NCBI GenBank assembly: GCA_037130845.1 | Contig: JBAXSE010000006.1 | Span: 9,483 to 73,482, forward strand | Length of the DNA stretch: 64,000 bases | Reading direction: 5' to 3' | Source of the DNA: 1-14-0-10-37-14 sp037130845 | GTDB lineage: Bacteria; Patescibacteriota; Patescibacteriia; Patescibacteriales; Patescibacteriaceae | In this document: positions 8,341-16,600 of the stretch, in pieces | Layout: the number at the start of each line of letters is the position of its first letter | Position numbering within the stretch: the first letter of the stretch is position 1 | Program-made: the position numbers and the translations under genes | Notes under the pieces: generated by a model | Told to the model about the DNA's origin: nothing | Databases searched by the model: none | What the model saw: only the letters and a program-made list of their open reading frames with translations

Positions 8341-8369
8341 ATTTTAGCCCAAATTTTGCCAATTGTCAA
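8341..8369 (-). promoter_or_regulatory. Sigma70-type promoter for the RRM gene
   Basis: On the minus strand a consensus TTGACA (8369-8364) is followed after 17 bp by TAAAAT (8346-8341), the best -35/-10 pair I saw in the window. It drives the RRM gene starting at 8267. Confidence 0.65.
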
Positions 8370-8415
8370 TAAATGGCAAATAATTAAGCATTGTCTGTCC
8401 AAATTTTGGCTAGAT

Positions 8416-8994
8416 TTAAATAAATTTAATTACATTCCACCAGCTTTCGATGTATTCTTGGCGGCGGTTTTGATATTTAAGGTAATAGGCATGTTCCCAG
8501 ACATCGATAGTCAGTAATGGCTGATGGCCGCGGGAAAGCGGGGAATCTTGGTTGGCGGTGGTGTACATCTCCAGCTTGCTCTCGGCGTTGCGTACTAGCC
8601 AGCACCAACCGGAAGCGAAGTGTTTGAGCGCGGCTGCGGAAAATTGCTTTTTGAATTCTTCGACAGAGCCGAAAGTGCTAGCAATCTCGGCAGCTAACGC
8701 CTCGTCCTTGGGCAAACCGGGGTTCATAGTCTGCCAGAAAAAGTTATGATTGACCACGCCGCCGCCCATGTTGCGGATGGCAACGCGCGTCGGCTCGTCC
8801 ACCGCTAGCTTGTCTAAGCCGGCGATTAATTCTTCCGGTGTTTGGGTAAAAAGATCAGGAAAATTTTCCAGCGCTTTGTTTAGGTTGGTAACGTAAGTCT
8901 GATGATGCTTGTCATGGTGGATTTCTATGGTGGCTGCATCGAGCCAAGGCTCTAGAGCATCAAAGCCGTAGGGCAGTTTAGTTAGTTCGTACAT
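8416..8994 (-). CDS. sodA: Fe/Mn-family superoxide dismutase, Mn-type features
   Basis: Converts superoxide to hydrogen peroxide and oxygen. Metal ligands are visible at His26 (EIHHDKHHQTYV), His83 (VVNHNFFW), Asp164 and His168 (IDVWEHAYYLKY); His30 and Tyr34 are the second-shell residues. GGGVVNH and the Gln149 in NQDSPL correspond to the Gly and Gln positions typical of the manganese enzymes, whereas iron enzymes place the Gln elsewhere, so Mn or cambialistic use is likely. There is no signal peptide, so it is cytosolic; 192 residues is the normal length. Its leader holds a 6-bp hairpin at 9010-9027. For a small anaerobe-like cell this signals regular oxygen contact. Confidence 0.95.
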   Translation of the reverse strand: MYELTKLPYGFDALEPWLDAATIEIHHDKHHQTYVTNLNKALENFPDLFTQTPEELIAGLDKLAVDEPTRVAIRNMGGGVVNHNFFWQTMNPGLPKDEALAAEIASTFGSVEEFKKQFSAAALKHFASGWCWLVRNAESKLEMYTTANQDSPLSRGHQPLLTIDVWEHAYYLKYQNRRQEYIESWWNVIKFI

Positions 8995-9241
8995 ATGGGC
9001 ATATTTACCAGCCCCATCTACGGGGCTTAATTTGTTGAGATTATTATTCTATAACACAAATAATAATCCCGCAAGTTTAGTAGGATTAATTAATTCTCGC
9101 CCCACTCGATTATTTCTGCCATATGTGTTATAAAGAAATGAAGCAAGACTGAAAGGGCTTGTTGTATTTTTAGGTTAAAAACCCCAATACCTCTAACTTT
9201 ACAAACTTTAAAAACTTTATAAACTTTACAAACTTAAGTAT
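8995..9241. other. Divergent intergenic region between sod and the AI-2E gene
   Basis: Contains a hairpin (9010-9027, arms AGCCCC/GGGGCT) in the sod leader and, from about 9182 to the start codon at 9242, the 9-bp-period leader repeat annotated separately. I see no RNA gene or small reading frame here. Confidence 0.5.
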
Positions 9242-9248
9242 ATGTGGC
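9182..9248 (+). repeat. Leader repeat copy A (9-bp CTTTANAAA units) reaching into a start codon
   Basis: CCCCAATACCTCTAA is followed by four tandem 9-mers of the form CTTTANAAA, then ACTTA and the start codon context ATGTGGC. Copies B (10386-10438) and C (10449-10516) share it; A and C are nearly identical, including the first two codons of two otherwise unrelated genes. Confidence 0.8.
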
Positions 9249-10240
9249 AAGAAAAAACAGTTAAACGCGCTTTAGCCCTGGCGCTTATCGTGATTACGAC
9301 AGCTATCTTGGCTTATGCCTTAAGGCCTTATCTTAATGCTTTTTTGGGAGCGCTTATTTTGTATGTTATCTTTTCGCCTTTGTATGAATGGTTGTTGTCC
9401 GAGTGGCGCTGGCCCAAGAGTTTGGCCGCATTGAGCGTGATGCTGGTTTCTCTTTTTGCTTTGCTGATCCCATTTTCTTTGCTGATTTCGATAATCATGC
9501 AAGAGGCCCAAGATCTATTGCCGCAATTTTCCGCTTGGCTCAGTTCTTCCACTTGGGTTTCTCATTATTGGGCGCAAATAGCGCCGCAAATAGATTTGTC
9601 GACACAGCTGACTCAAGTCGGGCCGACTATTAAATCTATCTTCTTCGGCACTTTGTCGGCGGTCAAAGACACTTTGATTTCTTCGGTTATCATGTATTTT
9701 ATCTTCTATTTTTTGTTGGTTACGGCTAACGAAAAAATTTATCAAGCTATTTATGCCTTGGTGCCATTTTCCAAGAGCAACGCGGTGCGCTTGGCGCATG
9801 AGTTCCGCAATATCACTTATTCCACACTCTTGACCAGCGGCTTGATCGCCTTGATACAGGGGTCGCTTTTGACACTGACTTTCTTAATCTTTGGCTTGCC
9901 GGGCGCTTTTTTGTGGGGCTTTGCCGGCTGCTTGATGTCTTTTTTTCCGATTATCGGCGTTTCTTCAATTTGGCTGCCGGCCAGTGTAATCGTCTTTTTG
10001 ACAGGGCGGCCGCTGGTTGCTTTGGGCGTTCTGGCTTGCGGCATCTTTATCAGTACTGTGGACAATTTTATCAGGCCGCTCATCCAGCAGAAAGTCGGCA
10101 GCATCCATCCGCTGGTTTCGTTACTAGGTATTTTTATGGGCTTGTCGCTATTTGGCTTGATCGGCATTGTCATCGGCCCGCTAATGCTGACCTATTTCTT
10201 GTTGACTGTCGGGATGTTTAAGGAGGAGTACATTAAATAA
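9242..10240 (+). CDS. AI-2E family (PerM/TqsA-like) membrane transporter
   Basis: A 332-residue integral membrane protein with about eight hydrophobic segments. The N-terminal pair (residues 10-35, 30-50) and a segment at 60-85 are followed by a soluble loop at 95-135, then the conserved C-terminal half with FGLPGAFLWGFAGCLMSFFP, DNFIRPLIQQKVGSIHPL and GLIGIVIGPLML, which are hallmarks of the AI-2E/UPF0118 family. Members have been linked to autoinducer-2 export, Na+/H+ exchange and other export, so the substrate is open. The gene follows leader repeat A and ends before a terminator at 10278. Confidence 0.88.
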   Translation: MWQEKTVKRALALALIVITTAILAYALRPYLNAFLGALILYVIFSPLYEWLLSEWRWPKSLAALSVMLVSLFALLIPFSLLISIIMQEAQDLLPQFSAWLSSSTWVSHYWAQIAPQIDLSTQLTQVGPTIKSIFFGTLSAVKDTLISSVIMYFIFYFLLVTANEKIYQAIYALVPFSKSNAVRLAHEFRNITYSTLLTSGLIALIQGSLLTLTFLIFGLPGAFLWGFAGCLMSFFPIIGVSSIWLPASVIVFLTGRPLVALGVLACGIFISTVDNFIRPLIQQKVGSIHPLVSLLGIFMGLSLFGLIGIVIGPLMLTYFLLTVGMFKEEYIK

Positions 10241-10277
10241 GAAGTCAAAACTCAAAACTCAAAAGTCAAAAGTATAG

Positions 10278-10302
10278 AGCCGCTGTCGCGGCTTTTGTTT
10301 TT
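10278..10302 (+). terminator. Terminator after the AI-2E family gene
   Basis: The stem AGCCGC/GCGGCT with a TGTC loop is followed by a T-rich run. Just upstream (10243-10273) is a simple AAAACTC/AAAGTC repeat. Confidence 0.75.
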
Positions 10303-10385
10303 CTGCTTAAATGTGATATAATAAATAAGCAGGATAATTAGGCACAATGGCTATAAATTCTTTGACTCTTGACTAGTAAATTAAA

Positions 10386-10516
10386 TCCCCACTTCCTCTA
10401 ACTTTATAGACTTTAAGAACTTTATAAACTTTACAAACAAAAAATAATTCCCCAATACCTCTAACTTTACAAACTTTAAAAACTTTATAAACTTTACGAA
10501 CTTATACGTATGTGGC
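10386..10516 (+). repeat. Leader repeat copies B and C (9-bp CTTTANAAA units)
   Basis: Copy B (10386-10438) is diverged; copy C (10449-10516) matches copy A at 9182 almost base for base and runs into the ATGTGG of the next gene. An extended -10 (TGATATAAT, 10314-10322) lies upstream, so both copies would be transcribed in the leader. Confidence 0.75.
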
Positions 10517-10830
10517 TATGTAAAAAAAAGAAGGAGGCAACTTCTAGAAAGAGATTTTTCTATCTTTTGCTTTTTACTCTATTGGGATGGATGATAATGT
10601 TTTTATTCTATGCTAGCATAGAATATGTGACTGTTGTTTTGTTGTTGCAAGACTTTGACCGTTACAGCCTGGGTCTGTCTTGGGAAAATTGGTGGTTACT
10701 GCAGAATTTAATTGCGGTTATATTGTCGTTTATCGGCATTATTGTCGGGTTGCAACAGGGTAATTATTGGTGGAATCTTTCTTACGAGAAGTCGAAGTCC
10801 AAGAAATGCCGCTGGTTTTCACGCAAATAA
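10510..10830 (+). CDS. Small two-helix membrane protein of unknown function
   Basis: 106 residues: a lysine-rich N-terminus (KKKKEATSRKR), a transmembrane helix at about 17-50, a short extracytoplasmic or loop segment with DFDRYSLGLSWENWW, a second helix at about 66-88, and a basic C-terminus. Positive charge at both ends predicts both termini inside. I do not recognise the family. The case for a real gene is its codon usage, the strong membrane pattern and a leader shared with the AI-2E family gene upstream. Confidence 0.6.
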   Translation: MWLCKKKKEATSRKRFFYLLLFTLLGWMIMFLFYASIEYVTVVLLLQDFDRYSLGLSWENWWLLQNLIAVILSFIGIIVGLQQGNYWWNLSYEKSKSKKCRWFSRK

Positions 10831-10951
10831 TTAATTGTTAATAATCTTGAACAAATGGCTTAGCTCTTATGGGTTGAGCCAATATTAAGTTTAATAAATC
10901 TGTCTGCTCGGAGTCTTGCTTGGCGCGATCGGATTAGACCCTTTAAATTGT

Positions 10952-11527
10952 ATGAAAAAATTAGTCTTTGATATAGAAACGCGCAATACTTTTGCCGAAG
11001 CGGGGTCGCGCGACCCCTTGGCTTTGGATTTGTCGCTGTTGGTGGTGTATGATTATGACAGTGATCAGTTTACCTCTTATGTACAGGAGGATTTGCCTAA
11101 ACTCTGGCCATTGCTGGAGCAAGCCGACATGATTATCGGCTTTAACTCTGATTACTTTGATATTCCGATTCTCAATAAGTATTATCCCGGCGATTTGAGC
11201 CGGATCAGAAGCCTGGATTTGTTGTCAGAAGTAAAGAAAAGCCTAGGTAAGCGTATTTCCTTGGATATGATTGCTGCCGGTACTTTGGGGCGGGAGAAAA
11301 CCGCCCACGGATTGCAGGCGGTCGAGTGGTGGAAAGAGGGCAAAATAGAAGAAATCAGAAAATATTGCATCGAAGACGTGCGTATTACGCGTGATATCTA
11401 TGATTACGCTCGAGCTAATGGTCGATTGAAATACAAGGTTGTGGATGAAGTGCGCGAATTCGCTATTGATGCCTCGGCTTGGGAGCAGTCAGGCTCGTCG
11501 GCCATCAATTTTACTTTGCCATTTTGA
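10952..11527 (+). CDS. DEDD-family 3'-5' exonuclease / ribonuclease H-like protein
   Basis: A stand-alone RNase H-fold exonuclease of 191 residues. Exo I is LVFDIETRN with Asp and Glu, Exo II is IIGFNSDYFDIPIL with the third Asp, and Exo III is KYCIEDVRITRDIYDYA with the Tyr-x3-Asp of the DEDDy group; together they hold the two metal ions. It resembles the PolB-exonuclease-like and YprB-type proteins and has no polymerase domain. I use the ATG at 10952, because the upstream in-frame start at 10916 adds residues that precede strand 1 without family support. Substrate (DNA or RNA) is not determined. Confidence 0.82.
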   Translation: MKKLVFDIETRNTFAEAGSRDPLALDLSLLVVYDYDSDQFTSYVQEDLPKLWPLLEQADMIIGFNSDYFDIPILNKYYPGDLSRIRSLDLLSEVKKSLGKRISLDMIAAGTLGREKTAHGLQAVEWWKEGKIEEIRKYCIEDVRITRDIYDYARANGRLKYKVVDEVREFAIDASAWEQSGSSAINFTLPF

Positions 11528-11636
11528 TTATAATATTTTTGCTAATATTAAATAAATTATTTTGGTTAATTTAATGGTAATTGATTTGCTAAAAACAGGA
11601 TATTGTGTTAATTTAGGTGGGCTAAAAGCCCAAAAT

Positions 11637-12893
11637 ATGAACGACAAGAATATTATTTTATTTGTTGATAGCGCGCCAAACGATGCTGTAAAGGCCTTGC
11701 GCGCTTATAGCCACAAGCATCACAAAAATTACCGAATCGGCATTATTAGAGAAAAGAAGCCCCACCCAGGCGACGCCAAGGCGGTGGATGTGGTGATAAG
11801 CTGTGACTTTCGGCGTGACGACAAGATTATCCAGACGCTCAAGCCTTATCAAGACCAAATTTTGGCCTTGGTTTGCCGCGGCGAAAAGCACATTGCTGAT
11901 TATGCTCGGCTCGTGCCATTTTTGCCTTATGTGCGAACGCCTAACAAAGAATCATTGATTTGGGCTACCGACAAGGTGCAGATGCGCGAAAAACTGATGG
12001 CTTATGACAAGAATATTACCCCGCGTTTTACGGTAGTGACTGATGCCGGCAAGAATAGCCTTAGAAAAATTAAGGAAGATGTGGGTTTCCCGTTGGTAGT
12101 TAAGCCGGCTGGTCTGGCCTCTAGTTTGCTGGTTAGCATTTGCTTCCATGAAGAAGAACTGGCCGAGACTTTGGGCAAAATATTTCGTAAGATTAAGCGT
12201 ATTTACAAGGAAAACAAGCGCAAGGAAGAGCCGCGAGTCTTGGTGGAGCAGTTTATGGATGGAGAAATGTATTCGATTGATGCCTATGTTGATTCGCGCG
12301 GCCATATTTCCTTGTGCCCCCTTGTGCATGTTAAAACAGGCCGCAGTATCGGCTTTGATGACTTTTTTAATTATTCCCGCATTACGCCCACTACGCTGAC
12401 CAAGGCCGAGGCGGCAGCAGCGGATGAAGTGGCGATTAAGTCGGTCTATGCCTTGGGCTTGCGCTCTGCGACGGCCCATATCGAACTGATGCATAATGGC
12501 GGCAAGTTCAAGATTATTGAACTGGGTCCTCGCATCGGCGGCTTCCGGCACAAGATGTATGAACTGTCTTACGGCATTAACCATGCCTTGAATGATGTTT
12601 TGGTCCGTATTCCAAGAAAATTAGAAGTACCCAAGAAAGTAAAGGGCTATACGGCGGTGCTCAAGTTCTATCCGCGCAAAGAAGGCCGTATCAAGAAAGT
12701 CTCCGGAGTTAAAAAGGTCAAAGAGCTCAAGTCTATAGTGAGCCTAGTGCAGAACAAAAAGCCCGGTGATTTGTCTAAATTTGCCAAAAATGGCGGAAAA
12801 TCTGTTTTTGATTTGACTTTGTTTAATAAGACAAGGCCGGAGCTCTTGGCTGATATTCGGCGCGCTGAAAAACATCTCTTGATAGAAACCTAA
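11637..12893 (+). CDS. ATP-grasp superfamily ligase
   Basis: An ATP-grasp enzyme of about 418 residues. The N-terminal Rossmann-like part starts with KNIILFVDSAPND. The ATP-grasp core has FPLVVKPAGLASSLLV (ATP-binding Lys), VLVEQFMDGEMYSIDAYV and AHIELMHN..FKIIELGPRIGG, which supplies metal-binding acidic residues. It resembles carboxylate-amine ligases of the CarB/BioC-type ATP-grasp group that join amino acids or small acids. The product cannot be named. I prefer the ATG at 11637; a frame extending up to 11562 adds a segment without family similarity. Possible roles are peptide or cofactor ligation. Confidence 0.78.
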   Translation: MNDKNIILFVDSAPNDAVKALRAYSHKHHKNYRIGIIREKKPHPGDAKAVDVVISCDFRRDDKIIQTLKPYQDQILALVCRGEKHIADYARLVPFLPYVRTPNKESLIWATDKVQMREKLMAYDKNITPRFTVVTDAGKNSLRKIKEDVGFPLVVKPAGLASSLLVSICFHEEELAETLGKIFRKIKRIYKENKRKEEPRVLVEQFMDGEMYSIDAYVDSRGHISLCPLVHVKTGRSIGFDDFFNYSRITPTTLTKAEAAAADEVAIKSVYALGLRSATAHIELMHNGGKFKIIELGPRIGGFRHKMYELSYGINHALNDVLVRIPRKLEVPKKVKGYTAVLKFYPRKEGRIKKVSGVKKVKELKSIVSLVQNKKPGDLSKFAKNGGKSVFDLTLFNKTRPELLADIRRAEKHLLIET

Positions 12894-12939
12894 GGCCGAG
12901 TTATATTTAATTAGCCTAAGACTTAAAAAAGATAATCGT

Positions 12940-13302
12940 ATGCCGAAAAAAATATTAATTGCCGAAGACGAGGCTAGCTTGTCTAAGGCTCTCAGCCTCA
13001 AGTTGGCTAATCTTGGCTTTGAAGTAGAACTGGCCGAGGATGGCGCTCAGGCTCTCAGCCTGCTTAAGAGCAAATCTTTTGATCTAATGCTGTTGGACTT
13101 GATGATGCCTAAGCTGGACGGTTTCGGCGTTTTGGCCGAAAAGAAAGACTGGAAGTCTAAGCCGGTGGTATTTGTCAGTTCTAACCTGAGTCAGCAGTCA
13201 GACAAGACCAAAGCACTGGAAGCGGGCGCTGATCAATTCTTGGTCAAATCAGACGTCTCGCTCAAAGAATTGGTGAATAAAATAAACGAAGCCTTGTCCT
13301 AA
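12940..13302 (+). CDS. CheY-like single-domain response regulator
   Basis: A 120-residue receiver domain with all key residues: the acidic pocket Glu9-Asp10 in IAEDEA, phospho-acceptor Asp53 in LMLLDLMMP, the switch Ser in VVFVSSNLSQ and the conserved Lys in FLVKSDV. It has no output domain, so it must act by protein contact. No histidine kinase is in the window. A second, degenerate receiver is encoded at 60869-61279. The gene is followed by a 60-bp perfect palindrome and then its terminator. Confidence 0.93.
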   Translation: MPKKILIAEDEASLSKALSLKLANLGFEVELAEDGAQALSLLKSKSFDLMLLDLMMPKLDGFGVLAEKKDWKSKPVVFVSSNLSQQSDKTKALEAGADQFLVKSDVSLKELVNKINEALS

Positions 13303-13308
13303 TTTGTC

Positions 13309-13368
13309 ATGGGGTCAAGTCTTGAATTGTGAATTTAACAAAATTCACAATTCAAGACTTGACCCCAT
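13309..13368. repeat. Perfect 28-bp inverted repeat, REP/MITE-like
   Basis: Two perfectly complementary 28-nt arms (13309-13336 and 13341-13368) flank a 4-nt AACA loop. The outer ends read ATGGGGTCAAGTCTTG. I recall very similar GGGGTCA(A/G)GTCTTG ends bordering genes for REP-associated tyrosine transposases (RAYTs) in other bacteria; that link is from memory. It has landed between the receiver gene and its terminator. No transposase is nearby. Confidence 0.75.
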
Positions 13369-13374
13369 ATATAG

Positions 13375-13400
13375 ACTCCCCACTGGTTGGGGAGTTTTTT
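13375..13400 (+). terminator. Terminator for the CheY-like gene
   Basis: The perfect stem ACTCCCCA/TGGGGAGT with a CTGGT loop is followed by a T-run. Confidence 0.85.
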
Positions 13401-13461
13401 GTTGTATGGTTAATTTAAATAAATCCCCAATGCTAATAACTATAAGAATTTTAAATCAAGA

Positions 13462-13479
13462 TCCCTGCCTTCGCAGGGA
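13462..13479. repeat. Dispersed CCCTGC-type hairpin
   Basis: TCCCTGC-CTTC-GCAGGGA. The same stem recurs at 43849-43868 and in longer form at 43951-43988, so this is a repetitive palindrome rather than a gene-specific signal. Confidence 0.6.
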
Positions 13480-13511
13480 CAAGCTTATCTGTTGGTTGAC
13501 TGGATAAAATG

Positions 13512-13520
13512 TGTTATAAT
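13512..13520 (+). promoter_or_regulatory. Extended -10 promoter upstream of the giant gene
   Basis: TGTTATAAT, an extended -10 (TGn + TATAAT). Transcription would start near 13527, about 100 nt before the ATG at 13629. Confidence 0.5.
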
Positions 13521-13628
13521 TATTTGAACAGCTATGATTGTTGATAACTTAATCTTGTTTTGGCGTTTGCCGGAAGCAAGAATGAGTAATTTAAATATAT
13601 TAATTGATTAAAAATTAAATAATCTTCT

Positions 13629-16600
13629 ATGTCTAAAATTCCAATGCTTAATGCCGGCGGACTTAAGTTAATAGTCTTGTTTTTTGGCGTTATCTTGGCT
13701 CTGTCAGCTCAGGCTGCTGGGGCTGTTTCTTGTGCTCCGATGGTTGGAACGGCTGGCGCCTGCGTCGGCGGTTCAGCCACGCCCAATCCGGCATCTTGGA
13801 ACAATACCACGCGCCGTTATGAGTGGCAGTGCGTTGGCGGCGGCCAAACCGTACCTTGCTATCAGACCGCCTGCGGCAATGGCCAGATTGATCTGGGTGA
13901 ACAGTGCGACGGTTTTAACCTCGGCGGCAAGACTTGTCTGAGCTTGGGCTTTTTAGGCGGCGGCGCCTTGCATTGCAATGCCTGCGCGCTGGATACTTCC
14001 GGTTGTGCAGCCGGCCAGACAACTCCTCCTTCGACAGTGACTCCTCCTGCGACCGGTACCGGTTCGCTTTGCGGCACGACTGCTCAGAAATGCACCGGCT
14101 TTAGCCCTGGGCTAATGACTTGCATCGGACTTGGCTATACTGGCGGTAATTTGGCTTGTGATGCGGCTACCTGCAACTACAAGACGACTAATTGCGTTAG
14201 TGGCGGCGCTACCAGGCCTAGCGTGCCGCCTGTGGTTGTTACTCCGCCAACAGTCCCCGGAACAGAGAGCAATTGCCTTACTCCGCCCGCAAATTGCGAC
14301 GTGGCCAAAATCATCTTTGATACTAATCCTGCCAGCTTGTGCCAGGGCGGAGTAGCTATTAACTTTAATTATATCGGCGGTCTTTGCAGCGGTTCTTGCA
14401 TGTATGAATGTCCAAACTCTTCCCGAGGCGTTCCGGATAGCTGCTTTGCTAGTGATAAATTCTCTTGTTCTGGTTTAGATGCTAACAATAAATATATCGG
14501 CGCTCAGGATCAAACTGTATCAGTCGTGCCTAATTATTTTCTGTGCTTCAAGAATGGCAAGGATGCCGGCCAATGCGCCGGTAAAGTTACGTTGAACCCT
14601 GTTACCTTTAGATATGAATGGAAGTGCGATAGTTTGCCAACCAATTGTTTTGCTTGCGCTCCTTCGCAGTGCAATTATGATAAGCCGGCGCCAGCTATGA
14701 GTGCTGACTTGATAACTAATTCTACTACCGCTGAAGGCGCAAAGGCTTTCTGCAAGACGGGTAAATTAACAGGCTTAAGAATTGTTTATACGGATCCTAG
14801 CGATGGGCTAGAGCATGATATTTTGCCCATGACTGATTATTTTACGAACTTGAATCCAAAGTGGAGGAATTCCAGAATGTCTTGGCGCTGTGTAGTTGAA
14901 CCCGAATGCACTTACCCCCTGGTCAAGAAAAACGACTGCTTTCATTATCTGCCTTTCTGCGGAGATTCAGTCTTGCAGGAAGGGGAAGAGTGTGATTTGG
15001 GCGCCAAGAACAGTGATACCGGAACTTGCAATACTCAATGCAAATTGACTTATTGCGGCGATAAGCGAGTGCAGAAGCCTAATGGCAAGGGAGGCATGGA
15101 ACAATGCGATCCGCCAGGGAATGGAACGGAGACCGATTCTAATTGCCAGCCCGTATTTAATGAGGCTCCGGATGGGAAAACTCCAACTCCGCCAAGCAAA
15201 ACAGACGAAACGATTCCGGTTGTTTTGTGTGAAAAAAATAATGGCGGCCCCAGCACTAGCGCTAAGGGTGTTAAGGCCAATAAGGATACAAAAGACAATG
15301 TTATCGTTGAGCCGCAATGGTGGGGTAAATGCAACGGCACTTGCCAATGCCAGCCGGTTGATCTAACCGGCAAAGGAGAATGCATCAAGGGTTATTGCGG
15401 CGCGACAGCCGCCTCGCAGGCGGACTGCGCCGCTGGTGAAACCTTCAATGCCGATATCTGCAGCTGTGTCGGATGTAATGCTGATTCTGATTGTAACAGG
15501 CTGGTAAAGCCAGGTTTTCCAAGTGAAAAGTGCGACGGCGTTTGGTATATCCAGACTAAGGCAAAATGTGAAAATCACAAATGCGTTGATGTAAAGACCG
15601 ATTGTTCCAAAGATAATCTTAATGATTGCGATGACACGAGCCATAAGAGGCTAAACAGGCTCTGCGCTTGCGGAGCGGTCACCAAGGGCGGCGGCGGAGA
15701 GGCTCTGACTTATCAAGGCCTTGATTGCGTCTGCAATACTACCAAAAAATGCGATAAAACTTGTGGCTCAGAATGCAACGAAGGTGAAGTCGTATCTTCT
15801 GTTAGATACGACGGAGTAAATTCTGCTACCTGTCCTTCGTATCTGGATAAAAAAGAATGCCAAGGTGATTGCACCTTTAAGGTTATTGACGGGGGAACTT
15901 GCGGTGATGGCAAGACTGATACCTGGGAAGACAAAAAGACCGGAGCCAAGGGCGGTGAAGAGTGCGACCCGGGGCGTTTTTGCAGCGACGGCAAAACAGC
16001 TTGCAATGATCCGATTACCGGCAAGGCGGATGATACAAAATGTTTGGGAATGAAAAATGGCGATACGGCCTGTATAAAGCGTCCTGTCGACGGCTGCAAT
16101 GCTTATTGTATGTTGGATTGCGGTCGGGGTGATACCGAATTTAATCCCGATTCCAAGAATTATCGGCTCCATGATTATTATGAAAACGGTAAACTAAAGG
16201 ATGGTTGGACAACCCTAGCCTTGCGTGCCTATAACGATGGCGATAAGTCTTTCTTTTGCGGTATTGATACCAATAAATACTTAACTCCGGTAAATATTAC
16301 TATTAGGTATAAGAGTAAACCAGAGGATACTGAAATACAGACAATCGTTACAACTTGGGAAGATATGCAGCAGTATTTGGGCTTCCATATCATCGACATT
16401 ACTTGGCATTGCTATGAAGGCGATAGGATGCCTGACTGCCATTACAAAGAGTGCAGTGTTGTTTTCCCTGGCTGCGCTACGGGCGTCAACAATAGTTTTG
16501 CTTACATGAATTATAGTAATTCCTACTATGATTGGAGTGATTTTGAGAAAAAGTATGATAGTGTTTGCACCTTAGATCCGAAGTTTGTCCAAAAGACCGA

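Larger units (their letters stand above)
13303..13628. other. Intergenic region before the giant Cys-rich gene
   Basis: 326 bp without a convincing gene. In order it holds a 60-bp palindrome (13309-13368), a terminator (13375-13400), a CCCTGC-type hairpin (13462-13479), an extended -10 promoter (13512-13520) and a leader of about 100 nt for the giant gene. Confidence 0.6.

Noticed and set aside
9182..10516. Repeats considered as a CRISPR array
   Set aside because: The units are 9 bp with no spacers, and no cas gene is present.
13304..13507. A 67-codon plus-strand frame after the receiver gene
   Set aside because: It is made of the 60-bp palindrome, the terminator and a dispersed hairpin.
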